A DNA stretch of 64,000 bases from Candidatus Poribacteria bacterium (GCA_022827185.1 JAJDTM010000056.1:152694-216693); one strand, 5' to 3'. Positions 26,023 to 35,416 are shown, numbered from the stretch's first letter. A program made the numbers and translations. The notes: a model not told the origin generated them from the sequence alone.

Positions 26023-26549
26023 TGGACGCAGTTATCGTAGATACGAACGTGATTGTTATCGCAAATGATACCGATGACAAACGTAAGGATTGTAGAGACC
26101 GTTGTCAAAAGCGAATTCAACAAATTATTGACCAACGTGAAAAGGTAGTTATTGACGACAAAAGGCGAATTTTGGGAGAGTACCAGCATAATACACGTCC
26201 AAACACCCGAAAAGGAGTCGGTGATCTCTTTGTGAAAAGATTACTACAAAATCTTGGAAACCCAGAGATCTGCACAATGGTGCCTATCACACCCTTGGCT
26301 GGAAATGGAACTGATTTTGAAGAATTTCCTACTGACACCGCTTTAATCAATTTTGACCCTGATGATAGAAAATTCATTGCCGTTGCCCTTGCACACAAAC
26401 GCGATAATGGACGAGTCCCAACCATCTTGTTGGCAATAGATAGGGGATGGCTTCAATTTATGGCAGTGCTTGCAAACCATGGAGTTAGCGTTGACCTCAT
26501 CTGTGAGGAGGATATGCAGCGTCCACACCAAGGAAGGAAAGGAAAATGA
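26022..26549 (+). CDS. PIN-like nuclease domain protein, copy 1
   Basis: A 175-residue protein starting MDAVIVDTNVIVIA, the PIN-fold first strand with its Asp. Further acidic positions include DPDDRKFIAVAL and AIDRGW, spaced as in PIN RNases, with a weaker candidate in the RRILGEY helix. Predicted to be a Mg2+-dependent RNase or toxin controlled by the ATPase encoded just upstream. Start and stop overlap both neighbours (1 bp and 4 bp), so the module is strictly coupled. The product is also shared with copy 2 at 27829. Function is inferred from fold only. Confidence 0.7.
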   Translation: MDAVIVDTNVIVIANDTDDKRKDCRDRCQKRIQQIIDQREKVVIDDKRRILGEYQHNTRPNTRKGVGDLFVKRLLQNLGNPEICTMVPITPLAGNGTDFEEFPTDTALINFDPDDRKFIAVALAHKRDNGRVPTILLAIDRGWLQFMAVLANHGVSVDLICEEDMQRPHQGRKGK

Positions 26550-27829
26550 TTACGCATATACAGGTGAAAAACTTCAAATCTTGGGAAGATAGTAAAAAGG
26601 TAGAACTTGCACCATTAACAGGCTTTTTCGGGACAAATAGTTCTGGCAAGAGTAGTCTGTTGCAAATGCTGCTTTTGCTTAAGCAGACTATTAAAAGTGA
26701 GGAAATTCTTTTCTTCGGAGACGAAAATTCGCTTGTCCACTTGGGCAGTTTCCCTGAAGTGATTCATGGACATAATTTGGAGGCAAAGCTTGGATTGGGA
26801 TTTGGATGGAAAGTCGGTACACCGCTTACTATTAAAGCCTATTTGGAGGATAGTCTTGGAGGCAAAGAGGATATCTGTTTCACTACTGATAGTTTGACCT
26901 TCGACGCTTCTGTTTTGTGGAAAGATAATAGATGCGTCGTTGAGGGTGACCCCTACCGTGTTAAGACTGGAAATGAAGAGAAAATAATCAGCGCAGGAAC
27001 TTATTCAAATAAAATTTATGGTGAACCATTTGAACTTGGATTGGAACCGGGAAGATCTGCGATAGATTTGATTTCATCCGAATTTAAGAAACTATTTTCT
27101 CACGTCTATTATCTCGGTCCCACTCGTGTCCATCCGCAACGACTTTATCATTGGGAAGGGACAGACCCTAATAGTGTAGGACAAAGTGGTGAAGATATGA
27201 TTGCTTCACTACTTAACGCTCGCGTGGATCAACGAACAACCCCTTATAAAGGAAAAGACGTACCGATTGAGGAACGAATCTCTTGGTGGCTCCGAAAAAT
27301 GGATCTCGGTTATGCCTTTTCTATTAAACGGAGTAGGGCTGGTACGGATCGGGACTATGATGTTCTTATTCAAAAAGGTCCTGACAGCACCAAGGTAACA
27401 TTAGCAGATATGGGATACGGTCTATCACAATTTCTACCGGTGTTGGTTCATTGCTATTATGCACCGGAGGGTTCAACCCTGATTTTGGAACAGCCCGGCA
27501 TCCACCTTCATCCCAAGGCACAAGCCGACCTTGCGGATCTGCTGATAGAAATTATCACGGAACGGAATCTTCAAGTTTTGATAGAGAGCCACAGTGAACA
27601 TCTTTTGACTCGCCTGCAACTTGGCATTGCAGAACAGAAGATTGCCTTTGATCAGACTGCCCTTTACTTTTGCGAAAATGACAACGGTGTTTCTACTATC
27701 AAATCACTGGACGTTGATGAGCTCGGTAACATCAAAAATTGGCCGAAAAAGTTTTTTGGCAACGTGAGGGGGGACCTCGTTAAAATGACGCGTGAACAGA
27801 TGAAACGTCAGAAGAAAGCGGAGGGTTAA
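26546..27829 (+). CDS. AAA/ABC-type ATPase (DUF3696-like), copy 2 of the ATPase-PIN module
   Basis: A 427-residue paralogue of the gene at 24694. All key motifs repeat: Walker A GTNSSGKSS, the segment LADMGYGLSQFLPVLV, Walker B TLILEQPGIHLHPK, and ESHSEHLLTRL. Stretches of DNA around the Walker A and Walker B motifs are almost identical between copies, while the middle (residues about 75-170) has diverged strongly. The variable middle could be the sensing part. The ATG overlaps the preceding PIN stop by 4 bp and the stop overlaps the following PIN start by 1 bp. Confidence 0.8.
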   Translation: MITHIQVKNFKSWEDSKKVELAPLTGFFGTNSSGKSSLLQMLLLLKQTIKSEEILFFGDENSLVHLGSFPEVIHGHNLEAKLGLGFGWKVGTPLTIKAYLEDSLGGKEDICFTTDSLTFDASVLWKDNRCVVEGDPYRVKTGNEEKIISAGTYSNKIYGEPFELGLEPGRSAIDLISSEFKKLFSHVYYLGPTRVHPQRLYHWEGTDPNSVGQSGEDMIASLLNARVDQRTTPYKGKDVPIEERISWWLRKMDLGYAFSIKRSRAGTDRDYDVLIQKGPDSTKVTLADMGYGLSQFLPVLVHCYYAPEGSTLILEQPGIHLHPKAQADLADLLIEIITERNLQVLIESHSEHLLTRLQLGIAEQKIAFDQTALYFCENDNGVSTIKSLDVDELGNIKNWPKKFFGNVRGDLVKMTREQMKRQKKAEG

Positions 27830-28377
27830 TGAACGCTGTTGTTGTAGATACAAATGTTATTTTGGCTGCAAAAGGCATGTCTGAACAGGCATGCCCCGAC
27901 TGTGTAGTGGCATGTCAAGAACGGTTAAATGAGATTATTGAGGGGTCCGAGAGAGTGGTCATTGATGACGACTGGGTGATTCTCCGTGAGTACATAGACT
28001 ACCTTGAAGATGACGATTCACCTGCAGATCCACGGAATGGAGCGCACTTTTTGGAATGGTTCATCCGCAATTATGAGAATCCGGAGGCATGTGCGCAGGT
28101 GCCTATTACCCCATCTGAGGATGGAACCGGTTTTGAAGAGTTACCCGATGTGTTCAGTCCATTCGACGCGGACGACCATAAATTTATTGTCGTTGCAGTT
28201 GTATATGAGGATGTATATCAAAAAAAAGCAACTATTTTACAGTCTGTAGATAGTCAGTGGTACAGTTCTCGAAACCTATTCATTGAGAACGGTTTGATAG
28301 TTGAATTCATCTGTGAAGAGAACATCCGTCACTTACACGAACGACGCGAGAAAAGGCGGCATTCAGAAGGAAGATAA
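27829..28377 (+). CDS. PIN-like nuclease domain protein, copy 2
   Basis: A 182-residue paralogue of the gene at 26022. It begins MNAVVVDTNVILAAKG, then IDDDWVILREYIDYL, DADDHKFIVVAV and QSVDSQWYS, keeping acidic residues at PIN positions. It has diverged more from copy 1 than the ATPases have from each other, which would fit co-adaptation to separate triggers or targets. The gap to the restriction helicase gene is 11 bp, so all five genes are likely one transcript. Confidence 0.7.
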   Translation: MNAVVVDTNVILAAKGMSEQACPDCVVACQERLNEIIEGSERVVIDDDWVILREYIDYLEDDDSPADPRNGAHFLEWFIRNYENPEACAQVPITPSEDGTGFEELPDVFSPFDADDHKFIVVAVVYEDVYQKKATILQSVDSQWYSSRNLFIENGLIVEFICEENIRHLHERREKRRHSEGR

Positions 28378-28388
28378 AAGGCATCCAA

Positions 28389-31385
28389 ATGTCAAGAGTT
28401 ACCATAGACAACCCAGTTATCAATAGTCCGTTTGAAGAACCGAAACGGCACTTCAAATTCAACGCGCGCGGTATCACCGAAGAGATCGCTGAAGGTAGAC
28501 GCAGAAGTGAATACTTCATGCCTTTCCCGAAACCGAAAAAGCAGTCAGGGCAAGCACAATTGCAGTTTGAACTTCCCGATCGCGATCTCCGAGAGGCGAA
28601 CACGTTTATCAACAGTGTTCGTACCCAAGTAGCAGCGTGGCGGAATAGCGGTTATCCCGGTGTAACCCCAACAACGAGGCGGCTCCTTGAACATTGGAAC
28701 AATCCGGAGAACGAACCGCGCCTCTATTTCTGTCAACGTGAAGCCGTGGAGACTGCTATCTATCTCAACGAATATGAGAACAAACAGCGAGGTGATTCAT
28801 TTCATAGCCAACTTGTGAAAGCAAACGAAGAAGCAAATCCCGATCTCTTCCGTGTCGCTTTCAAGATGGCGACAGGTAGCGGTAAAACGGTTGTCATGGC
28901 GATGCTGATTGTGTATCATACGTTGAACAAAATCGCGAATCCGAAGAGCACCCGTTTCACCGATGCGTTTCTGATTGTGACCCCGGGTGTAACAATTCGA
29001 GACCGGCTTCAGGTGCTTTATCCAGAGAAACCGGAGAATGATTATAAAAAGATGAATCTGGTGCCGCGCACTGACTATGATACGCTCTGTCAAGCAAAGA
29101 TCGTTATCACTAATTATCACGCCTTCCAACGCCGCACAAAAGAGGAATTGAGCAAAATAGGTAAACAAGTACTCGGTGCAGGTGCTGAAAATTTCAGGGA
29201 AACACCGGAAGAGATGGTAACTCGCATTTGCCGAGGACTTGGTCGGAAGAAAGATATTATCGTACTAAACGATGAAGCGCATCACTGCTACCGTCCAAAA
29301 AAGAATAAGAAATCAGTGTCAGCAGAAGACGAAGCGCGCTTGTGGATAAACGGGATCGAAGCCGTTAAAGCAAAGATCGGCGTAAAACAGGTCTACGATT
29401 TATCTGCGACACCGTTCTTTCTGAGTGGCTCAGGATATTCAACCACTACGTCGAGTGGAAAAAAACTCAACGAAGGCGTGCTGTTTCCTTGGGTGGTTTC
29501 GGATTTTGCATTAATTGATTCGATTGAATCTGGTATTGCGAAGGTGCCTCGCGTGCCAGTGGCTGATGATACAATGAGAGGGGATCCGATTTATCGCCGT
29601 CTCTGGGATGTAGTGGGTCCTAAACTTCGCGGAATCACTTCGGATGGCGACCCCCAACTGCCTCAAGAATTGGAAACCGCACTGCAAAGTCTTTACATCA
29701 ATTATGAAAAGTCTTATGACCTGTGGCAAAAGAATCCACAGGGATTGACACCTCCTGTGATGATTGTGGTTTGCAATAATACAAAAGTCTCTAAACTTGT
29801 TTACGACTGGGTTGCCGGTTGGGAGAAAAAGGACACAACTGGAGAGAATGTTGTTGTCAAAGGGAACCTCCCCATATTCAATAATGAGGACAACGGGGTA
29901 TGGAGTGAACACTTGAATACACTCCTGATTGACAGTAATCAGTTGGAATCCGGCGAAGCCCTGAAAGGCGAGTTTAAAAAAGCCGCTCTCACGCAGATTG
30001 AGCAGTTCAAACGCGAGACAAATACGGATAAAGTTACGGACGCGGATTTGTTGCGTGAAGCGATGAACACGGTTGGTAAGAAAGGCAAACTCGGCGAGCA
30101 GATAAAATGTGTCGTCTCAGTTTCGATGCTCAGTGAGGGGTGGGATGCGAAGCGGGTAACGCATATCCTTGGGGTGAGAGCATTTAGTACGCAGCTGCTC
30201 TGTGAACAGGTTGTCGGCAGAGGTCTGCGTCGCTCCAGTCATGATGTGGAAAGGACAACTGTTGATGTCAATGGAGAAGATATTGTATTGGAAACGTTTC
30301 CACCGGAATACGCTGAAGTCTACGGCGTACCTTTCTCGTTTATCCCAGCCACCGGTAGTAGCAAGACCATAGATCCGCGTCCCGTGACAGAAGTAGAGGC
30401 TATCCCTGAACGAAAAGCAACATGTGAAATTACATTTCCGATAGTTGCAGGATATCGTCGCCACCATCCGCCTAAAAAAATTGATGCTATTTTTTCTCCA
30501 GAGTCTCGCTATGAACTTTCCACTGAAAAAGTTACGACGCTAACAGAAGTTGAGGACATAACAGGAGGCATCGAAAAGATCATATTAGCGTATCAAACAA
30601 AATTTCGCGAACAAGAGACAGCCTACCATCTCGCGAACGTGATAATGGAGACACATCTTCGAGATAGTGATAACGATGCAAAGTGGTGGTTATTTCCACA
30701 AGTGCTGTGTGTCACACGCAGATGGCTAGCGGAATGTGTTACCTATAAAGACAACACGTACCCACAACTTTTTCAGATTGGTGAAATCGCTCGCGAAGCG
30801 GCATTTCGGATTTATCAAGCGATTCTGAGGGCAGAACAGCAAGCCCGAACCTGCGATCCCGAAGATGATCCGTCATCAAAGGCGTTCCTTCCAATTTTCT
30901 CCCATAAAAACCGTATCGGATCAACAGAAGATGTCGCTTTTGAAACAACACAGCCAACGTGGGAAACACGACCCGATAAGTGTCATATCTCGCATGTCGT
31001 CGCGGATACGGATTCGTGGGAGCAGAAAACAGCACAAGCACTTGAGCAGATGGATGAAATCGTTGCCTACGTCAAAAATCATAATTTGGGTTTCACAATT
31101 CCGTACGTCAACCACAATGGCGTAAGCCGGCAATATGTTCCCGATTTTATTGCTTGCATCCAAAAACAGGGAGATGTCCCTGACAATAATACCGTAAACC
31201 TAATTCTTGAAACCTCCGGCATGAAACGCGAAGACAAAGTTCAAAAGGTAAACACTGTCAAAAATATGTGGGTACCAGCCGTGAACAACCATGGTGAGTT
31301 TGGAGAATGGACGTTCCTTGAAATTACCGACCCATGGAATATCCAAAACACCATTCGCGAGCTCATGAGTGAATATGCGTCGTAA
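28389..31385 (+). CDS. Type III-like restriction subunit (DEAD/DEAH helicase-nuclease, Res)
   Basis: A 998-residue superfamily 2 helicase. Walker A is FKMATGSGKTVVMA (about residue 160), motif II is IVLNDEAHHCY, and the motif VI region reads EQVVGRGLRRSS. The C-terminal part carries a likely nuclease segment around VPDFIAC and LILETSGMKREDK. It resembles the restriction subunits that pair with the methyltransferase type encoded at 20678. Mod and Res are normally adjacent; here an Rpn gene and the ATPase-PIN genes separate them. Its last 11 bp overlap the start of potB. Confidence 0.88.
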   Translation: MSRVTIDNPVINSPFEEPKRHFKFNARGITEEIAEGRRRSEYFMPFPKPKKQSGQAQLQFELPDRDLREANTFINSVRTQVAAWRNSGYPGVTPTTRRLLEHWNNPENEPRLYFCQREAVETAIYLNEYENKQRGDSFHSQLVKANEEANPDLFRVAFKMATGSGKTVVMAMLIVYHTLNKIANPKSTRFTDAFLIVTPGVTIRDRLQVLYPEKPENDYKKMNLVPRTDYDTLCQAKIVITNYHAFQRRTKEELSKIGKQVLGAGAENFRETPEEMVTRICRGLGRKKDIIVLNDEAHHCYRPKKNKKSVSAEDEARLWINGIEAVKAKIGVKQVYDLSATPFFLSGSGYSTTTSSGKKLNEGVLFPWVVSDFALIDSIESGIAKVPRVPVADDTMRGDPIYRRLWDVVGPKLRGITSDGDPQLPQELETALQSLYINYEKSYDLWQKNPQGLTPPVMIVVCNNTKVSKLVYDWVAGWEKKDTTGENVVVKGNLPIFNNEDNGVWSEHLNTLLIDSNQLESGEALKGEFKKAALTQIEQFKRETNTDKVTDADLLREAMNTVGKKGKLGEQIKCVVSVSMLSEGWDAKRVTHILGVRAFSTQLLCEQVVGRGLRRSSHDVERTTVDVNGEDIVLETFPPEYAEVYGVPFSFIPATGSSKTIDPRPVTEVEAIPERKATCEITFPIVAGYRRHHPPKKIDAIFSPESRYELSTEKVTTLTEVEDITGGIEKIILAYQTKFREQETAYHLANVIMETHLRDSDNDAKWWLFPQVLCVTRRWLAECVTYKDNTYPQLFQIGEIAREAAFRIYQAILRAEQQARTCDPEDDPSSKAFLPIFSHKNRIGSTEDVAFETTQPTWETRPDKCHISHVVADTDSWEQKTAQALEQMDEIVAYVKNHNLGFTIPYVNHNGVSRQYVPDFIACIQKQGDVPDNNTVNLILETSGMKREDKVQKVNTVKNMWVPAVNNHGEFGEWTFLEITDPWNIQNTIRELMSEYAS

Positions 31386-32247
31386 TTATCATCTCTTAAT
31401 TCTTCTCTTTCCAGTTATTTTTTGGTTTATCTGCTTCTTCCTGCTCCCACTGATCTCTGTGCTAATTTATAGTTTTATAGAGCGCGGGACTTACGGCGGA
31501 GTAGAGTGGAATTTCACACTGGAAAACTATGCACGTTTCCTTGGTCTTGAGGATCCAGAGCAGTTTGATACCTTATATCTTCGTATTCTGTGGCGATCAG
31601 TATCAACAGCGTTGGTTTGCACTGCAGCCTGCCTCTTCCTCGGTTACCCATTCGCCTACTATCTGGCACGCTACAAACCGAAACACAGGAATATCCTATT
31701 ACTGCTCGTCGTTGTCCCCTTCTGGACGAACTTCCTCATCCGAACCTACGCATGGATACTGATTTTGCGCACAGAGGGAATTTTGAACAGCCTCTTGGGA
31801 GCGGTATTCCCGAACTGGGGACCGTTAGAGTTATTAAACACGCCACTCGCGGTGCAGATAGGACTCGTTTATGGCTACCTACCGTTTATGATACTCCCCT
31901 TATATGCAGCGCTGGAACAACTGGATATGTCGCTGTTGGAAGCAGCACAAGATTTAGGCGCATCGCCGCGGCGTGCTTTCTGGCATGTAACGGTGCCGCT
32001 GAGTCTGCCTGGTATCCTTGCCGGATCGATGCTGGTTTTTATTCCGACAGTAGGCGCGTTTCTGACACCGGATATCCTCGGCGGTGGGAAAGTGAGTTAT
32101 ATCGGTAATGTGATTGAACGGCAATTCAAAACAGCGCGAGATTGGCCCTTCGGATCCGCGCTCTCGTTTATGTTGATGGGGATAGTGCTCGTCGGTACAG
32201 TGCTGTACTTCCGCGCTTTACAACAGAGTGAGTCTGAAGTAACCTGA
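31375..32247 (+). CDS. potB: Spermidine/putrescine-type ABC transporter permease
   Basis: A 290-residue inner-membrane permease with six hydrophobic segments. The EAA loop reads EAAQDLGASPRRAFWHVTVP, which contacts the ATPase. It closely follows the PotB pattern (LLPLISVLIYSF at the N-terminus, PDILGGGK near the end). A GTG two codons upstream (31369) is an alternative start. The gene overlaps the end of the restriction subunit gene, which is odd for a transport gene. No potA or potD is found in the window. Confidence 0.85.
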   Translation: MRRNYHLLILLFPVIFWFICFFLLPLISVLIYSFIERGTYGGVEWNFTLENYARFLGLEDPEQFDTLYLRILWRSVSTALVCTAACLFLGYPFAYYLARYKPKHRNILLLLVVVPFWTNFLIRTYAWILILRTEGILNSLLGAVFPNWGPLELLNTPLAVQIGLVYGYLPFMILPLYAALEQLDMSLLEAAQDLGASPRRAFWHVTVPLSLPGILAGSMLVFIPTVGAFLTPDILGGGKVSYIGNVIERQFKTARDWPFGSALSFMLMGIVLVGTVLYFRALQQSESEVT

Positions 32248-32274
32248 TAGCTCCCGTTAGGGCAACTTAAAAAA

Positions 32275-33060
32275 ATGAAGCGAGTTCTTGAAGCCAATAT
32301 TGGGTTGGTTTATCTTTTTTTATACGTTCCGATCTTAGTGGTTGTGGTGTTCTCGTTCAATAGCGGAGAACAGATTTCCGTTTGGGAAGGCTTCACCTTC
32401 GGTTGGTATGCGAAACTGTTCGAGGACGCGGCATTGTGGCGCGCCTGTCGAAATAGCCTGATAGTCGCGGGTGTCGCAACGATCATCGCTACCATTATCG
32501 GAACGACCACCGCGCTGGCGATAGAGCGATACCGATTCCGTTTCCGAACCGCGCTCACGCGATGCCTCTACCTCCCGATTATCATTCCTGATATTGTCTT
32601 AGCAATCGCATTATTGACCTTCTATGTCCAAACCCGTATCCCTGTCGGCTTACTCTCTGTAATTATTGCGCACTGCGTTTTCAATATCGCATACGTCACA
32701 ATTGTGGTACGGGCGCGCCTACAAGGCTACGATAATACCTTAGAGGAAGCCGCGCGGGACCTCGGTGCGAACGAATGGCAGACATTTTGGCGGATAACAT
32801 TTCCGCTCATTGCGCCCGGTATTATCGGCGGTGCACTGCTCGCTTTTACGCTCTCTATAGACGATTTCGTCATTACCTTCTTTACAGCAGGTGTCGGCTA
32901 CACGACGCTATCTGTCCATATCTATTCGCTGTTGAAGTTTGGGATCACACCGAAACTCAATGCAATCTCAACAATGTTGCTCGCAAACTCAATCGTATTT
33001 ATCCTATTGTTTCTGCGGTTTCAAGGTAGGACTACCACTTCTCAAAAGCAGGAGGCATGA
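32275..33060 (+). CDS. potC: Spermidine/putrescine-type ABC transporter permease
   Basis: A 261-residue inner-membrane permease, partner of PotB, starting 27 bp downstream of it. The EAA loop reads EAARDLGANEWQTFWRITFP and the family signature LSIDDFVITFF follows. About six hydrophobic segments are visible. Together with PotB it should form the channel of a polyamine or related cation importer. The ATP-binding and periplasmic subunits are not nearby; the ABC ATPase at 34385 is of a different type. Confidence 0.87.
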   Translation: MKRVLEANIGLVYLFLYVPILVVVVFSFNSGEQISVWEGFTFGWYAKLFEDAALWRACRNSLIVAGVATIIATIIGTTTALAIERYRFRFRTALTRCLYLPIIIPDIVLAIALLTFYVQTRIPVGLLSVIIAHCVFNIAYVTIVVRARLQGYDNTLEEAARDLGANEWQTFWRITFPLIAPGIIGGALLAFTLSIDDFVITFFTAGVGYTTLSVHIYSLLKFGITPKLNAISTMLLANSIVFILLFLRFQGRTTTSQKQEA

Positions 33061-33101
33061 GGGGCGATCTGCGAAAGAGATAGCAAATTTATGGGGTGTG
33101 T

Positions 33102-33109
33102 GGTATAAT
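33102..33109 (+). promoter_or_regulatory. Extended -10 promoter element upstream of alr
   Basis: TGGTATAAT matches the extended -10 form (TG-n-TATAAT), 34 bp before the alr start codon. The -35 region 17 bp upstream (TAGCAA) is poor, as is common with extended -10 promoters. Confidence 0.5.
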
Positions 33110-33142
33110 TTCCCTATTGACGTCGCAAGGTAAAAAGACAAC

Positions 33143-34228
33143 ATGGATTATCACCGCACGTCCGCAGAAATCAATCTGGAGGCAATCCGACGAAACGCAG
33201 AGGCAATAAAAGCTTATGCTGGAAAACGCTTAATCGCTGTCGTGAAAGCGGATGCTTACGGACACGGTGTGATCCGTGTCACAGAGGCATTGCGTTCCGT
33301 TGCTGATATGTTCGCTGTTGCGACAATTGAGGAAGGTGTAGCACTCCGTCAGGCAGGTATCCGCGAACCGATACTTGTCCTCTTTAGTTCGCTTCCAGAA
33401 CAGGCAGGGCAAATCGTCGAATATGAGTTGACACCGACGATTGGGGAGTGGGAATTCGCGGAAAGACTAAACGAGATCGCATCCAGCACTGTCCACGTCC
33501 ATATCAATATCAATACCGGGATGAACCGGAATGGTGTGCGCTGGACGGAAGCAGTGCAGTTTTTGAACCGATTCAAAACGCTGGACCGGCTTGAAGTCGC
33601 GGGATTCTTTACGCATCTTGCGACTGCAGATGCAGCGGATAAAAGTTATGTTTCTGTTCAACTTGAGCGATTTTCGTCCGTACTTGAAAACATTTCTGAC
33701 GGTAGCGAGTTGATCCACGCAGCGAACAGCGCGGCTGCACTCGCTATACCAGAATCGCATTTCGATGCCGTGCGTCCAGGCTTGAGCCTCTACGGAATCT
33801 ATCCAGCATCCGAAAAACCGATCGCGTTAGCACCCGCGCTGACGTGGAAGACGCGGATCGGATGGGTCGGTTCTATTTCCGAAGCGGAAGGCGTGAGTTA
33901 CGGATTAACATATAAAGCGTCGCATCAGACCCGTGTGGCAATGATACAGGTAGGCTACGGCGACGGTTACCCGCGAGCACTTTCTAATATAGGTGAGGTG
34001 TTAATCGGCGGGGTGCGTCGCCTGATTGTCGGAAGAGTTTGCATGGATGTGAGTGTTGTGCGTTTAGAACCTACAGATAATGTGTCCATCGGTGATGAAG
34101 TGGTGCTAATCGGCAAGCAGGGAGACGCGGAAATCACAGTTGATGAACTGGCACACCACACCGACACAATATCCTATGAAATCCTGACCCAGATCGGAAA
34201 ACGCGTAAAACGGATTTTTAACTATTAA
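33143..34228 (+). CDS. alr: Alanine racemase
   Basis: A 361-residue PLP enzyme making D-alanine for peptidoglycan. The PLP lysine motif AVVKADAYGHG is at about residue 33. The second-subunit catalytic Tyr lies in the segment GVSYGLTYKA, and GRVCMDVSVV matches the conserved C-terminal domain motif. Length is normal and the protein looks complete. AAGG lies about 11 bp before the ATG. It is downstream of potBC but has its own likely promoter. Confidence 0.95.
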   Translation: MDYHRTSAEINLEAIRRNAEAIKAYAGKRLIAVVKADAYGHGVIRVTEALRSVADMFAVATIEEGVALRQAGIREPILVLFSSLPEQAGQIVEYELTPTIGEWEFAERLNEIASSTVHVHININTGMNRNGVRWTEAVQFLNRFKTLDRLEVAGFFTHLATADAADKSYVSVQLERFSSVLENISDGSELIHAANSAAALAIPESHFDAVRPGLSLYGIYPASEKPIALAPALTWKTRIGWVGSISEAEGVSYGLTYKASHQTRVAMIQVGYGDGYPRALSNIGEVLIGGVRRLIVGRVCMDVSVVRLEPTDNVSIGDEVVLIGKQGDAEITVDELAHHTDTISYEILTQIGKRVKRIFNY

Positions 34229-34231
34229 GTC

Positions 34232-34374
34232 GCTCAAAGTCTCCCTGATAAGGGGGTGTTTTTGCTGGGGGTGTTTGCTTGGGTATTTCTGCGTATTTCT
34301 TCTATAGGGGGTTCTTTCAGAAGGTGATGCTCAAAGTCCCCCTGATAAGGGGGATTTAGGGGGTTCTTTCAGAA
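34232..34374 (+). repeat. Duplicated CTCAAAGTCCCCCTGATAAG intergenic repeat
   Basis: The unit beginning GCTCAAAGT occurs at 34232-34256 and 34329-34353, and GGGGGTTCTTTCAGAA occurs at 34307-34322 and 34359-34374. The two blocks interleave, filling the alr-ABC gap. Each first block contains CCCCCT/AGGGGG and could fold as a small hairpin. Confidence 0.65.
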
Positions 34375-34384
34375 TAATCAAAAA

Positions 34385-35305
34385 ATGCTAATTGAAATCA
34401 AAAATGTATCACTCTTTTACGGCGCGACCGCTGCGTTAGACAACCTCTCGCTGGAGGTGCAAGGCGGAGCCGTCGGTCTACTCGGACCTAACGGTGCCGG
34501 GAAAAGCACTTTACTGAAGACACTCCTCGGTTTCATCCAACCGAACCAAGGCTCAGCCGCTGTATTTGGGCTGAATGTGCGAATAAATCCGTTAGAGATC
34601 CGACGACAAGTCGGGTATATGCCGGAAGACGAATGTTTGATACCCGGGATGAACGCTGTCCAACTCGTTTCCTATGTCGGAGAACTCTGTGGGATGCCGA
34701 GCCGCGATGCCATGCAACGCGCACACGAAGTGCTCTATTACGTCGGATTGGACGAAGAACGTTATCGAACAATAGATGGATACTCGGCGGGAATGAAACA
34801 GCGCGTGAAGTTAGCGCAGGCATTAATACACGATCCGAAATTACTGCTCCTTGATGAACCCACAAACGGGATGGATACAAGTGGTAGGGAAGAGATGCTT
34901 GAACTCGTTAAAGACATAGCGATGGATAAAGGCATCAATGTGATTTTATCCTCGCATCTGCTGCCCGATGTGGAGTATGCGTGCCATGAAATTATCGCGC
35001 TCTCACACGGTAGCGTTGTCATTCAAGGACAGATCGAAACACTAAGACAGAACAAGGGACAAGCCTTCGATTTGCGGATTGTGGGTGACAGCGACACCTA
35101 TATCACCGCTTTGGAACGCCAGAATTATCACGTTGAAGTGCGTCCTGATAAACACCTTCGCGTTACGTCTGGAAGTCACGGAGAGACAGGCACAAAGTTC
35201 TTTTTTCAACTCGCCTACGATACCGGTGTGCTACTCCGTCAGTTGCGTGAAGTGAAACATTCGTTAGAGGACATCTTTGCTGAAGTGATGAGTGTAGATT
35301 CGTGA
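34385..35305 (+). CDS. ABC transporter ATP-binding protein
   Basis: A 306-residue ATPase of the ABC-2/CcmA-like class. Walker A is GPNGAGKST, the signature is YSAGMKQRVKLAQALIH, Walker B is LLLLDEPTNGMD, and the H-loop is LSSHLLPDVE. The last 80 residues form the regulatory-type C-terminal extension seen in exporters such as NosF or drug-resistance ATPases. No permease gene follows in the window, so its partner is unknown; the adjacent downstream gene is a soluble protein of unknown function. Confidence 0.85.
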   Translation: MLIEIKNVSLFYGATAALDNLSLEVQGGAVGLLGPNGAGKSTLLKTLLGFIQPNQGSAAVFGLNVRINPLEIRRQVGYMPEDECLIPGMNAVQLVSYVGELCGMPSRDAMQRAHEVLYYVGLDEERYRTIDGYSAGMKQRVKLAQALIHDPKLLLLDEPTNGMDTSGREEMLELVKDIAMDKGINVILSSHLLPDVEYACHEIIALSHGSVVIQGQIETLRQNKGQAFDLRIVGDSDTYITALERQNYHVEVRPDKHLRVTSGSHGETGTKFFFQLAYDTGVLLRQLREVKHSLEDIFAEVMSVDS

Positions 35306-35311
35306 TAGGTA

Positions 35312-35398
35312 GGACTTACGCATTCCGCTTGCTGGCGGGGTTTCAAACCTCGCCAGCAGTGCGTATACATAAGTTATCATAGAAAAATACGTAAGTCG
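35312..35398. repeat. 87-bp palindromic intergenic element (GCTGGCGGGG variant)
   Basis: The inner palindrome GCTGGCGGGGTTT/AAACCTCGCCAGC (35331-35357) is related to the one at 1778. The outer part GGACTTACGCAT is shared with 1760, and its GACTTACG is matched by the inverted CGTAAGTC at 35390-35397, so the whole unit has nested inverted repeats. The A-T pair in the stem of copy 1 is T-A here. Confidence 0.7.
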
Positions 35399-35416
35399 GG
35401 CTATTAGGAGAAAATT

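Noticed and set aside
34385..35305. The ATP-binding partner of PotBC
   Set aside because: Its signature and C-terminal extension fit ABC-2/exporter ATPases, it lies beyond alr, and PotA has a TOBE domain not seen here.
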